A stretch of 28,994 nt of DNA. Origin: Schoenoplectus triqueter (Eukaryota; Streptophyta; Magnoliopsida; Poales; Cyperaceae). Where the stretch lies: positions 1 to 28,994 of the forward strand of contig CAXKVV010001062.1 of NCBI GenBank assembly GCA_964058805.1. Direction: 5' to 3'. Below the pieces are notes generated by a model. That model did not search any database, was not told where the DNA came from, and worked only from the letters and a program-made list of their open reading frames with translations. Numbering within the stretch: position 1 is the stretch's first letter; the number at the start of each line of letters is the position of its first letter. A program made the translations under genes and the position numbers. Below, piece after piece: positions 1 to 10,925 of this stretch.

Positions 1-315
1 TTCCTATCAAACTCAATGATCACAGGACGAGTTCGAAATTAGCTCTTTCTTATTGAAACGACAAATAAGATGTATCTTGTGAATATTGTCATTTCTTTTT
101 GTTGATGCTTATCTTGTGCTGTTAAATTTGATACTAAAAGTCGTAGACTGTAGACTGTAGTTGATGTGTTTTGTTGGTTGATACAAAGCGTCTTTTGATC
201 TTCATGAAGTATCAGCTGTATGGTACTATTCAAAAAAATGACAAAGAAGAAGAGCAAAGGCAAAGTTTAACTTGTAGTTATGTAATTTGGGTTTTAGTAC
301 TTGATGCGAAATTTA

Positions 316-325
316 TAACCGGTTA
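316..325. other. Empty target site corresponding to the MULE insertion
   Basis: The sequence TAACCGGTTA is a perfect 10-bp palindrome. In the other copy of the duplication the same position is occupied by the 5.3-kb MULE, flanked by TAACCAGTT on both sides. The sequence to the right (ACTTGGTGGTACT) continues in both copies, so this is the pre-insertion allele apart from one A/G difference. Confidence 0.9.
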
Positions 326-1626
326 CTTGGTGGTACTGGTACTAATAAATTTATGCTCTTTATTATTCTTGAATATTTCGTTTTCCAAAATAGTGCTGGA
401 CCAAAGGAGAATAAATTTCACATATTTTAATTTGTGACAATACCATCAACAATCACATCTGCTAATCAATTATAAATTCTTAATAATAATTTTCATATAA
501 TTAATTATTAAATTTGAGGACTGAAAATGCAAATTATAAGAAAGAAGTGTGAAGCCATGATTTGAGGAAGGATAGAAATGGATACCAGGGACATGAAAGG
601 ATGTTGAAAGAGAGAGCCAAAGCAAAAGAAAAATATTGTGTTGGAAGAGAGCAGGTTGATAAGGGCACAGATCTAAATAAAAATGAACGACTAGATTTCA
701 GCGCTGCACTTTGCCGCGCGTCAGAGAAGGGGCACAAATAAAAAGAAACTTCAAAATTAAAAAAAGATATAGATGGTGGGGCCCACAGTGTGAGTCAGAT
801 CATGGAGGGGACCTTATCCATTTCGCCAAATAAGTTAAAACTTTTGTTCAAAGCTGGAAGCAGTAACAGCTGTCAGCCAAACCCCATGGCTAAACTGTTG
901 GATTTTGATGTTCAAATACCTGTGATCTTCCGTGTAACGGGTAATACGAGCCCACTTTTAGTCATGTTTCCTGTGATGCAACTGAGTAGTACAAATTAGA
1001 ACGCCACAGAAGATATGGTTTCTATTAAACGGCTCATAGCCAATGTTGTTTCTCCGCTTTCAGTTTCCCAATTTGTAGTAGCAACAAAATCTTGATCTGA
1101 TCCTCCAATAAAAACCAATTTAATCCTTTGGATAAATGACCTATCAACTCTGAAATGACTTGTCCGGTCTGATCTTTAGTTGATCAATTAATAATTATCT
1201 ATGTGCATAAAATAATAGTTCAGTTTTCAGTTTTTCACTTGAAAAAGACAATCAAGTTTTCAAGTTTGAGAACTTCATGATTATGTTTTTCACTTAACAA
1301 ATTAACTAGACAGTTAATTGTTTGAAGTTTTTATGTCCGCTATTATAATTATGGTATGAAACAAACACAACGAATATGGATACGCTGCTGTAATCATCAT
1401 ATCAAGTTATATTTTAATTGTTGTTGTTTTCAAACAAAATCATCAAATAGATTAGTCTTCCCATTTTCAAAGTAAGATCTTAACTTGCGGACAATTTATA
1501 CAGTATAAAATATGCACAAAGACAGTCAAACACGGAAATAGACAAGTTCCATTTAGGGGCTGAGGTTAGCCACGAAAAATAAGGTTAATTTCCGAATTAA
1601 GAATAAAAATAAAGAACGGATAAAGT

Positions 1627-2044
1627 AGGGGTGTCAATGGGTCGGGTCGGGTTATATTATTTTATTATTATTTTTTTTGGTCCAATCCGAATCCGACCCG
1701 ATTAAATTCGGGTAAAAAAAATCTTGACCCATACCCGACCCGACCCGTGTAAAATAATTAAATATTTATTAATTATTTTTATATAATTTTAAGAAATAAA
1801 ATATTAATTAAGTTATAATTAATCTTAATTAGTGTATATTTAAGCTTTAATTAATACTAAATCACAAAATTACTTCAAAAAATATAATTAATCGGGTCGG
1901 GTCGGATCAAAAAAATTGATCCCGAACCCGACCCGACCCGATCCGGGTCAAAAAAATTGAACCCATATCCGACCCATTTATCTTCGAATCGGATTCAGAT
2001 CGGATTGGATTAACCCATCGGGTCGTGTCAAAAATTGACACCCT
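1627..2044 (+). mobile_element. MITE, hAT-like, orientation A (418 bp)
   Basis: It begins AGGGGTGTCAATGGGTCGGG and ends ATTGACACCCT, so it has terminal inverted repeats. Clusters of the CGGGTCGGGT motif sit near both ends around an AT-rich core. It has no coding capacity. The other copy of the duplication lacks it: around 20030-20045 the flanks join directly. ATAAAG occurs on both sides of the insertion, consistent with an imperfect target duplication of about 8 bp. Assignment to hAT rests on the TIR style and the approximate duplication length and is only tentative. Confidence 0.75.
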
Positions 2045-2672
2045 AAAATAAAGACAAGCTCAAATTCCAAAAGAACCAATCAAAACACTGCAAAAATACC
2101 ACTGCTACCACAAGTTAAAATCTTCAGAAAATTGTAATTACCCAAAAGTCAAAACTATCTCCTCTAAGTTTGGACCTAATCCTAAAATTGTAATTTTTTA
2201 ATAAACTCCTGTAAAAATATTTTATTTGTCATAAAGTATATCTACAATTTTTTTAATTTGAACTCTGTAATTTTTTTTACCAAAGTAAAACTATATTAAA
2301 TTAGTACCAGATTTGGATAGTAAGGAAATATATCTCAAATAATTCATTCTAAAAAGTTTTTTAAATTAGGATAATAATTACACAAGCGCAGTTGTTTTAT
2401 CTTTACAATTACTTTCTCGTCACATTTTATTTTATACTCCTAGCATAATTAAATCGATATAACCGTGTAATTGTTTCTTCTGTATATATATTGAGATATA
2501 TTTTTTAATTCAATTAAAGGGAGTATAAAATATAATGTGACTAGAAATAATTATTAATTATAACTAAAAAGTTCATTTAACCGTGCAATTAATAGAGTAA
2601 GCTACAATTGTAGGGAAACAAAAAAAAAGAGTAGAGGATGCGATTATCCCTCGCAATAAACCGATAAATCCC

Positions 2673-2679
2673 TATAAAT
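2673..2679 (+). promoter_or_regulatory. TATA-like box in promoter copy 1
   Basis: TATAAAT lies in the context CCTATAAATCCCCGTCTC, closely matching CCTATAAATTTCCGTCTC upstream of the DRM1-family gene (TATA at 20682). The core promoter was therefore duplicated together with the leader. Whether it is active is unknown. Confidence 0.45.
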
Positions 2680-2744
2680 CCCCGTCTCTTTCAATCAAAT
2701 ATCCAAATCCCTTTTCCTATTAGAAAGTAGAAAATCAAGTATCT

Positions 2745-3160
2745 AGGGGTGTAAATTATTGATCTGATCCGAATTTGATTCGATCAGACATGATTTGAAA
2801 ATAAACGAGTTGAATATAAGTTTAACTATTTTGATCCGAATCGGGTCGGGTCGGGTCGGGTTCGCGTCAACCCGACCCGATTAATTATATTTTTTGACAT
2901 AATTTTGTAATTTAATATCAATTAAAGCTTAAATATACACTTATTATATACTAATTAAAATTAATTAATATTTTATTTCTCAAAATTAAATAAAAAATAA
3001 TTAATATATATTTAATTATTTTACACGGGTCGGGTCGGATCGATCTGTGATCCATCGGGTTGGATATGAGTTAAAAAAATTTAACCTAAATTTAATCAAA
3101 TTAAGTTCGGACTGGATGAAAAAAATAATAAAATAATATAACTTGACTCATTGACACCCT
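2745..3160 (-). mobile_element. MITE of the same family, inverted (416 bp)
   Basis: It begins AGGGGTGTAAATTATTGATC and ends TCATTGACACCCT. Its reverse complement aligns along its whole length with the element at 1627-2044, including the internal GTGTAAAATAATTAAATAT block and the CGGGTCGGG clusters. The flanks AAGTATCT and AAGTAACC look like an 8-bp target duplication with two mismatches. The element is absent from the corresponding place in copy 2 (about 20735). It lies downstream of the duplicated TATA box, so any transcript from there would carry it. Confidence 0.75.
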
Positions 3161-3262
3161 AAGTAACCAACCAACCCTTCAATTCGAAGAAAAAGAAGGA
3201 ACCACATACTAAATCTTCTCACACCCAACAGCTACTACAAATTTAAGATCACAACAAATAGG

Positions 3263-4197
3263 AGTGCCGCTTGCGCGCTGATCTTTGCTTCATCAGTCAG
3301 ACTCCTCTTGATATGTACTGAAAAAACCAATATCCAACCAATATTAAAGTTAGGCATGATATTCTAAAAAATTTTGTCTTGTGCACATTTTTTTATTCTC
3401 CCTCTGTATTTTTGGGAGAAGAACATTAAAGTTAGAGAGCAGAGAATTATTTTAAACCTTTTTTCTTGTGCACATCTTCATGCAAAAATATATTGTTTGG
3501 TTTGCATTTTGTAACAATATTTTTTCCGCTCTTGGTAAATTCAGAGCTTGATCGAAATATTTTATCATCTTTTACTCAACTGCGGGGCTCGATTCTCAGA
3601 TCTTCTCTGAAAGTCCAATGTCACTACCAACCGCTCCAAGCAACGGTGACCATACATTTTACCTCTATCGCTTCTCTCTTATGGATGTTATTGGAAGAAC
3701 TCAACAACCACCCATCTACTGGCATGCACCAATCTTCAATAGAATCTAACGGTACACACCTCGTCCGTTGCTTACCATTTCTAATAAAATGTATAATTGT
3801 ACCGGCGTTAAGAAAACAACACATTTCATTTGGGAATTCATTTAAGCACTAATTTATGAAGTATTTTTTATTTGAAAAATACAAGTAATATATACGACGC
3901 TTGTGGATGTATTCTTGTTGTTGACAAGGAAATGATATTTTTCACCATTTTATTGGATTGTAATCATACACAGATGTAAATTATTTTGGAATTAGAATCA
4001 CTCACAGTAGTACATATCGTATTACTCAATTATGAAAACTCACTATTATCAGTTTCTTTAGTTCCCTGCAACGTTTCTTTTTCTAATAATTTAGTTGGTA
4101 AATATTTTTTAGAAACAACTCTTGCATTTTGATATTATTACATTAAAATAGTTATGACATTAACATTGTAACTTTTAATTTTATCATATGTAATTTT
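3263..4197. other. No recognisable feature
   Basis: Unique-looking AT-rich sequence runs from the end of the duplicated leader to the start of the LTR-like block. A 128-codon open frame at 3466-3852 (+) shows no domain I recognise, has no conserved motif, and overlaps another open frame on the opposite strand. I do not call it a gene. Confidence 0.6.
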
Positions 4198-4253
4198 CTT
4201 ATTGTCACACCCCAGAAATAAATGAATCGGGTTAGGGGTGCTTAATCCCGCCA

Positions 4254-4279
4254 CGTACGCACGACGAGACGTGCGTACG
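4254..4279. repeat. Perfect inverted repeat, 10-bp arms, 6-nt loop
   Basis: CGTACGCACG, six bases, then CGTGCGTACG. The arms are perfectly complementary, and the hairpin lies about 50 bp inside the LTR-like terminus. In the inferred minus-strand transcript it would lie close to the 3' end of the LTR. Confidence 0.8.
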
Positions 4280-4892
4280 AAAGGCTAAATGAATAAAATA
4301 AGGCAATCACAGAATAAACAAAATAATAATAATAAGAATACATGACCATACAGTCCAGAATGAACAAAGAGAATACAACGCCCACATAGGCGGGGGCTAG
4401 CTCCATCGGAATGGGCAGCAATCTCTCAAATAAAAACCCAAAAGAAAGAAATAAGACTCAAAAACCCGATGGATCCTAACTGACTACCCAGCTCACATAC
4501 CAATGCAGCGAAGCATCCCTGTCATCACGCAGGACTGTCCCTAGCACTCGCTCTAGCCAAAAATCCCGAACCTGAAAATACCTGGATCCCACAACCACCG
4601 TGGAAACGTGAGTAATTTTGTAAATTACTCAGTACGGATTTAGATCCAGCCTTAAGATTTGATTTTCTTTCCTAGACTGGACCCAAAAGCCGATACTGAT
4701 GTCTGAAATGCAATATACTACAGATGAATAAATATAATAATTGTTATTATGCACATTTAACCTACATGTTATGATATGATATGGTGAAGAAACCCGAAAT
4801 AGAAAATTATGTGGAAATAATAATATAATATAAAGTATACGATACGAGAGTCAAACACCCATAATAATTTCCCAGTTTGTAAATTTACCAGA

Positions 4893-4983
4893 TTCATCCC
4901 GAGCGGGCACAATCAGGGCCCAACTTACTAACTCGGGCCTTGCCTAAGCGGGCACAACCAGGGCCCAACTTACTAACTTAGGA
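4893..4983. repeat. Two-copy tandem repeat (about 47 bp)
   Basis: The unit GAGCGGGCACAATCAGGGCC plus CAACTTACTAACTCGGG is repeated as AAGCGGGCACAACCAGGGCC plus CAACTTACTAACTTAGG. It lies inside the LTR-like block. Confidence 0.75.
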
Positions 4984-5199
4984 CTTTATGTTTGTGCAGC
5001 GACAACGCCGCACAAACGACAATTCGGGCTCCCGGGGCGATAACGCCCTAGGAGAGTGAACGGCTATAAGCACGTACTCTGGTCTGCTGAATCTGGTAAT
5101 TCACCTTACAAAATATAAACAAATGGATATAATATGTCTTCAGTTGCCATATCGTAAAAGGAGATAACTACCCGTGAATTAACAAATCGGAAACAAATG

Positions 5200-5365
5200 G
5201 GAGCCTACACTGTACCAACCAAGGGTCAGAGGACCGCATCCCGTAAAAGTATCAAAACGAAATATAACAAAGGGGAGCCTACACTGTACCCACTAAGGCC
5301 AGTGGACCGCATCCCGACTTTCTCTGTACCAACTACGGGCCAAAGGAGAAAGCCCTTCGGACAAT
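5200..5365. repeat. Short diverged direct repeats with GGAGCCTACACTGTACC
   Basis: GGGAGCCTACACTGTACC occurs twice (about 5200 and 5274), each time followed within about 40 bp by GGACCGCATCCCG. A third, partial unit (CTCTGTACCAACTACGGGCC) follows at about 5322. These are diverged tandem repeats within the LTR-like block. Confidence 0.7.
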
Positions 5366-6359
5366 ATTAGGATCCTAAATACGCCGGATAAATATAATAA
5401 TATAGTATCACGAAATAGATTTCAGTCTCGGATATGGCCGCCCACACTAAATACTGAAGTACACGGTATCCTAAATCGCTCAAATTTGGATTGAAAAATT
5501 TAATCATATAAAGAATAATAATAAGATAAAGATCAAAAGAAAACACTCCGACACAGCCGAACCCGCCAAATGACGGGATCGGTGGATAACCCGACAGGCG
5601 AGGATGCGCAGTGCATATACAGACCGGTGGGTCCCACGGGCCTATGGGTCACCGTACGTAACCACAACGGTCTGGTTATGCAAGGCAACTCCGACTGAGA
5701 ATTACCCGGTCCGCCTCTCAGCACTCCCATGCATTTAATGCATGATTAACTACCTGACCTAAATAATTTGTGATAGTAATAATATTTTCCTAATAATTAT
5801 AATCTACAACTTGGATTATTTAAATCTATCTGTTCCTATCTCGGGACTATCTCCCGAGATCCTACTCCTATCCTATCTACGTGCAGTATGACATGATATG
5901 ACATGTAAATGCGGGTATGTCTCAAATATGCTGGTCAATTTACCGGATGCATATGACAGGTCAGATTTAGTCTCTAGTTAATTTGGACAAAAACACCGCA
6001 ATTCAGATTTATTTTAAAAATATTTTATTTTCGGGTTGGGTTCCTATTTCTGAAGAAAGAAGATTAAATCCCAGGAAACCGTACCTGAGAGTAATTTGGC
6101 TAGGTCAGAAACGTCAAATCACTGAGTCTCGGGTGGCGCATCACGATCTTGTCAGATGAGTCGTCTCATCTTGAGTGTATTCGTTTGTCGGCTCGTCAAC
6201 ATATCTTTTTTTTTTCGAAAACCTATGAAGTCAGAAATAGGTTAAATTGGCGTGTACCCTATTCACATTGGGTCTGGTTTGGTCAAGGTATACCGGACCC
6301 TCAATTGAAATTATCTTATTTAATTTTGTATTTTAAGATTACATTTATTTTGATTTAAT

Positions 6360-7850
6360 ATATTTGATTTAAATTCTATTTGATTAATTAGCTAACTAAT
6401 TATTATCACTTATTTAAATTAAATTTATAATTAGAATAATTAGTCATTTAGGAAATAGAGAAATTTATTTACTATATATATATATACTATAATATTATTA
6501 TTCTTATCAATTAAAAATAGGGAAATTGATTAATGTATACTTTAAAACCTAAATTATTATTATATTTTAAATTATTATTTTATAGCTCTTAATTATTCAT
6601 AATATATTCTTTAATTATGTTTCATTTTATTTATACTAGTATTATTTTTATCATTTAGAGATTATATTTGTTTCGATTAACGTAACTAACTTAATTTACT
6701 TAGATTAATTAAGTTGGCTTACTTTTATCACTTAATTAATTTAATTATAATTAGGATAATTAATTATCTAGAATTTGAGAAATTGATTAATATATAATAT
6801 TATATAATTAATATTATTATTATTAAAATAGAGAAATTGATTAATATATATTTATATATTTATTAATATTATTCTATTATTAAATAGAGAAATTGATTAA
6901 TAGGTATTTATATATATTAATTAATGTTATTCAATTATTAAAATAGAGAAATTGATTAATATATATTATACCATAATTATTATTCTTATTAATTTTGCTT
7001 TTATTATTATGTATATATATATTTAACATTATATTTTCATAAATTAGAAAATAGTTTAAAATAAATTTAAAAAGGAAAAGTTAAAAGAAAAACTATAAAT
7101 AAAAAGAAAGTAAACTAATTTAAGAAAATTATTATTGTTTTATTAATGTGTTGGTGTTTTAATCGAGTTTTGATTACAATTACCGTCTTTATACTTGTTT
7201 ATTAATTTTATTGTATTTCTCATTAAGTGATTAAATTATATTATTCGATATTTCAAATTCGATAATCAACAATCAGATAATAACACAAGTATAAGAATTA
7301 AATCACTAATTTATTTTATTGATTTCATTTCGATTATAATTACAACGAAATTAGAATAAAATAAAATGAAATTACAAATTTAAAGAAATAGTGAAATTAA
7401 TTAATATATATTATATTGTATATAACGTGTTATTCTAATATTCTTTTATTTATTTAGAAATAGAGAAATTGATTAATATATATTTTCATATATATCAATT
7501 ACATTCTTATTTATTATTTTATTATACTTCTTAAATTATATAATTTGATTTTGTTTTGTTTTATAGATATTAATATTATATTTTAATAGAAAAATTGTTT
7601 TATGTTAAAATAAAACAAAAATAAAATAAAATAAAATAAAATAAAATAAATTAATCGTTTTATTTTATTAAATATGTTGGTATTTTAAGATTATTTTTAT
7701 TTGATTAAAGTAAATACATAATTGAACATTTAGATTAGTTTTATTAACTTAATGATATGACTTAGTTAATTTAATTATATTTATGCTATTTAATTATTTA
7801 AAAATGTAGAAATTGAATAATATTTAATATCTAATATTGTTCTTATCACT
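6360..7850. repeat. Very AT-rich degenerate repeat tract
   Basis: Variants of AGAGAAATTGATTAATATAT recur at roughly 6455, 6778, 6830, 6886, 6944 and 7462, often next to TTAATTTAATTATAATTAGG-like blocks and runs of TATTATT. The repetition is loose and of variable period. A perfect (AAAAT)n run lies near 7615-7650. No gene is visible. Confidence 0.65.
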
Positions 7851-7856
7851 AGTTAG

Positions 7857-9190
7857 GTCCAAGCCGACAATGATCTCCACACTAATATCCAACCCTTGTT
7901 ATCAAACCACTAATGTCCAAATTACTAGAAAAGCAACACAAATCATCAAGGCTGGGTCAAGGGACAAATAAATTCGAACTAATATCACGCATACCATACA
8001 CCATACACAAGATCGATATAAGGACTAGTATAACGCCAATCAAAACACAGTCAAGGAGGCACCACGGATTAGAACATGCAAGATAGAATAATGGTATAGC
8101 ACAAGTACTGCCATAACGAGACAATGAGTAAAAACAAGCACCAGGCCGACACATGCCAAACCTGATGAGAATGGGAGCGATAAAATCAGTACGAGACTCA
8201 TCTTAAGGCACTACGCACAAGAGAGTTTCCCAACAGCCAAGAAAGGTAAGGCATATTGACAAAGGGACTAACCCAAGGCAAGAGGCAACACTAGCACAAG
8301 GCAATAACACTGACAGCAAACAAGGACATCAAAGAGCAAACACATCAATTAGCACAAGCATAGAGGCACGAGGATTAGCCCCGGCACAGGCCCACATGGC
8401 CGAAAAGAAAAGAGAAAAGGAAGGAAATTACCAATTAGTTCAAGGCATCGAGTGAGAATGAGGTAAATTCATCACATTGTACAGGGGCAGAGGTATGTGT
8501 GCTAGTCGGTTCAGCAAGGATGAGGTCACTGGTATTGTCCTTGCTGGCATGTAGACTGAGAAAAGGAGTCGGGGCAGCCGGGATGTGTGCCCCTGACCGT
8601 GCTTCGTCAGATTTGACAAGGGGGTGGAGTGGGGTAGGAGTGCGATATAAGTAAAAAAAAAGGGGTGATGGGTCTGATGATGGAGGTATGGCGGATCCGA
8701 TCGGTTGTGCCGGTCTTAGGGTTGCTGAGGGAGCGGATCCGAAAAAGGGTGAAGAGGAAGGCGCGTCGTCTGGAGAAGCTTGATGGAGAAGGGAAATGGG
8801 GGTGAGGTGGGTTTTTACGCAAATGAAGGAAGAAACCAATAAGTGGAAATGAGAAATAAGGCATCAGTGAGTTAGAGCAAAAATTGATAGGAGGCATGAG
8901 TGCTTGGTGGGTTAATCTGTAGGGAGAGGTGAAGTAGGAAGTGAAGAGGGAGAGTAATAGTTGGTGAGAATGATAGATGTGGCAGGAGAGAGAAATTGAA
9001 ATTGAAGGGATATGGCTTTCCCCTGTCACGGAAATGATAGGGAGGAAAAAAAAGTGGGAGTAATAAATGAAAGAGAGAGAGTGGGGAGTGAGGGGGAGAG
9101 AAAGATAATGGGTATTAAAGAGGAGAGAGGGATTGAGACCGGATCAAATGTGGTAAGATTTTGTGATCTTCGGTGTGGTAATATAGAATT
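7857..9190. other. Less AT-rich block without a recognisable gene
   Basis: The composition changes at about 7857 and returns to AT-rich near 9190. Two overlapping minus-strand open frames (8435-8839 and 8607-9029, 134 and 140 codons) are proline/serine-rich, low in complexity, and have no domain I can identify. From 8930 the + strand becomes purine-rich (GGGAGAG-type). The simplest view is that this is the interior of the LTR-like block. Confidence 0.4.
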
Positions 9191-9816
9191 TTCTGATTTT
9201 TAAATATATTAGTATTTAGTAGTTCTAAGATTTTCGGACAATTTGTTAGTTTTATTTTCTGATTAGTTTCGCTAGCTAGTGGCTGTAACTGCTCAATTGA
9301 TTGTATTTTTAATTTATCTAATTTAGAGTCTTTTAATTAGATATATTTTAATTATTGATAAAATTTTATTGACCAATTTAGATTTAGATTTTATTTACTT
9401 ATTTATTTAATTTTCTTTATAAATTAGTAAATTCATTACTATCAATCATTAACTCTATTTATTTATATTTTTATTAATATATTTCTTTAATTATGGTTTT
9501 ATGTCATTCATTTCTTTGATTGATTTATTTATTTATTTTATCTATTTATATATTTATTTTATTTATTTTTATAGTATGGCACTGTCAGCGTCCGTACAGT
9601 CTAATTAATTTTAAATTTCGATCCGAATGGGTTATTGTTTGTTTGTAAATTAAATTTTTATTATTTATATATATTCGCTGGTTGTTTATTTATTGATATA
9701 TATATATATATACATTTATCTTTGATTATTAGTTTATGTTATTTATTAATTTGCATTAATCATTTTAATTATCCTTCTAATATTATTATTTCTTAATTAA
9801 AATTCACGGTTTAACA

Positions 9817-10135
9817 CTTATTGTTCCACTTTAATAAATTATATTTCTTTTACTTATGCTCCAATCAAATATGAGCTGAAAGATTTTCTGGTTCTTCCAC
9901 ATGCCACCGAGCTTTAATGCTTAGGCAAAAGATTTTTTGGTTTTTCCACATGGTCTACTGGTTTGCACAAACTTCAGCATAGAAGAGAGTATTTTCAATA
10001 TTATTGCTAATACTCAGCTAAATGTAAATAAACATCGCCCAATATTTTTCAATACTTCCTTTTTATTTTCTTATTTTTCAGGTAGGATAAAATAATAACT
10101 CTTAATCAAATTTATGGACTTTGCGAACTAATTAT
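9817..10135. other. No recognisable gene; one imperfect direct repeat
   Basis: AAAGATTTTCTGGTTCTTCC followed by ACATGCC (about 9880) is echoed by AAAGATTTTTTGGTTTTTCC followed by ACATGGT (about 9928). Nothing else stands out. Confidence 0.5.
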
Positions 10136-10605
10136 ACTAACTATATATCCGCGCGTTGCAGCAGACTCTTTTATTTAAACATTAAAACATTATAAGATAA
10201 AAAATTACATTTATCTAATATTAAATTATAAATTCACCAAATTATAGAAAAAATCTATAATAAAGAATATGTTTAATTTTGGATGAGATTTTTGCACAAT
10301 ATGAGTTAATGATTCATAATTTTTATGGCCAAAAAAAGTAAATTATTTTAATATATATTATCACCATTAAATTCTTATCAAATATGCATAAGGTTGCTAA
10401 ATAAAAAAATAATATTATAGAAATAATAGTATATATGGGAAAGAAATGGAGAGAAATAGAGAATCAATGGACGCAATCACATACGTTCGATCAACCAAAA
10501 ATAAATATTATTCGTCTAATTGAGGGATAAAATGGGTATAATAAAAAAATACCATAACAAAAAATGAACACTTCAATTTTTAGATGTTTTATATAATAAT
10601 ATAGA
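10136..10605 (-). mobile_element. Short non-autonomous Helitron (470 bp)
   Basis: On the minus strand it begins TCTATATTATTATAT and ends GCGCGGATATATAGTTAGT. That matches the TC start and the GC-rich hairpin plus CTRRT-like end of plant Helitrons, here with TTAGT instead of CTAGT. Flanking A and T are consistent with insertion between A and T. It aligns almost end to end with 18506-18972. It encodes no Rep/helicase, so it depends on an element elsewhere. Confidence 0.75.
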
Positions 10606-10699
10606 TCATAATCGTTATTATTATTATTTTTTTGGAGCTCATCACTTTTCTGGTAACATTGAAATAACAAACTTATTTCTCTTGCAAAGATACGATGCA

Positions 10700-10925
10700 T
10701 CTCCCCCAGGCGAGACCATCAGGACCCTGTCCCCAGGCAGGGCCATAGCACCTTGCAGCCCAGACCCCGATGGGGCGAGGCCCCACGCACACCCCACCTG
10801 TTCGACGAGGTGAGCCCCAGGCACCTTACTGCCCGGACCCGCCCACACCGCCCCACCCCTCACCAGGGCGAGGCCCGAGCGCTTTGCTGCCCGGACCCCC
10901 CACACACCGCACCACCTGATGACTG
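10700..10925. repeat. Isolated GC-rich repeat island
   Basis: About 225 bp of very GC-rich sequence is embedded in AT-rich DNA, with sharp edges. Within it, degenerate units share a CACCTTACTGCCCGGACC-like core: CACCTTGCAGCCCAGACC (about 10750), CACCTTACTGCCCGGACC (about 10822) and GCTTTGCTGCCCGGACC (about 10880). Each is associated with GGGCGAGGCCC. Open frames on both strands (10642-10905 minus and 10753-10992 plus) follow from the base composition and are not credible genes. The origin is unknown; a transposon fragment is one possibility. Confidence 0.65.

Larger units (their letters stand above)
1..3262. repeat. Direct duplication, copy 1 (gene-less copy of DRM1 upstream region)
   Basis: This block aligns in the same orientation with 12779-20824. 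By eye, 1-68 and 240-324 match 12779-12916, 325-555 match 18270-18497, 556-1626 match about 19015-20040, 2045-2744 match about 20040-20735, and 3161-3262 match about 20735-20824. Long stretches are identical or nearly so. The similarity stops abruptly at the shared string ACAACAAATAG (3252-3262 and 20814-20824), which is in the 5' leader of the DRM1-family gene 37 bp before its ATG. Copy 1 therefore has the promoter and leader but no DRM1 coding sequence. The left edge of the duplication lies outside the window. It holds no convincing coding region. Confidence 0.88.
4203..9816 (-). mobile_element. Probable Ty3/Gypsy LTR or LTR-derived block, reverse orientation
   Basis: The left edge reads TGTCACACCCC on the + strand, so the minus strand ends GGGGTGTGACA. 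That is a common 3' terminus of plant chromovirus-type Gypsy LTRs. The 5 bp before it are CTTAT. A CA followed by CTTAT occurs at 9815-9821, giving a candidate 5.6-kb TG...CA unit with a matching target duplication. Another CA+CTTAT at 6407-6413 would give a 2.2-kb unit. The sequence alone does not decide, and a match this short can occur by chance. I see no gag, protease, RT, RNase H or integrase domain, so this would be a solo LTR or a non-coding derivative. Confidence 0.45.

Noticed and set aside
790..999. 69-codon open frame in promoter copy 1
   Set aside because: The frame is not kept in copy 2, where substitutions and indels break it, so it is not under coding constraint.
3466..3852. 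128-codon open frame on + strand
   Set aside because: No domain, no conserved motif, overlaps an antisense open frame, and sits in AT-rich intergenic DNA with no supporting splice pattern. It is the best candidate for a gene after promoter copy 1, but the evidence is too weak.
8435..9029. Two overlapping minus-strand open frames (134 and 140 codons)
   Set aside because: Ser/Pro/His-rich low-complexity translations in different frames of the same stretch. No recognisable retroelement or host domain.
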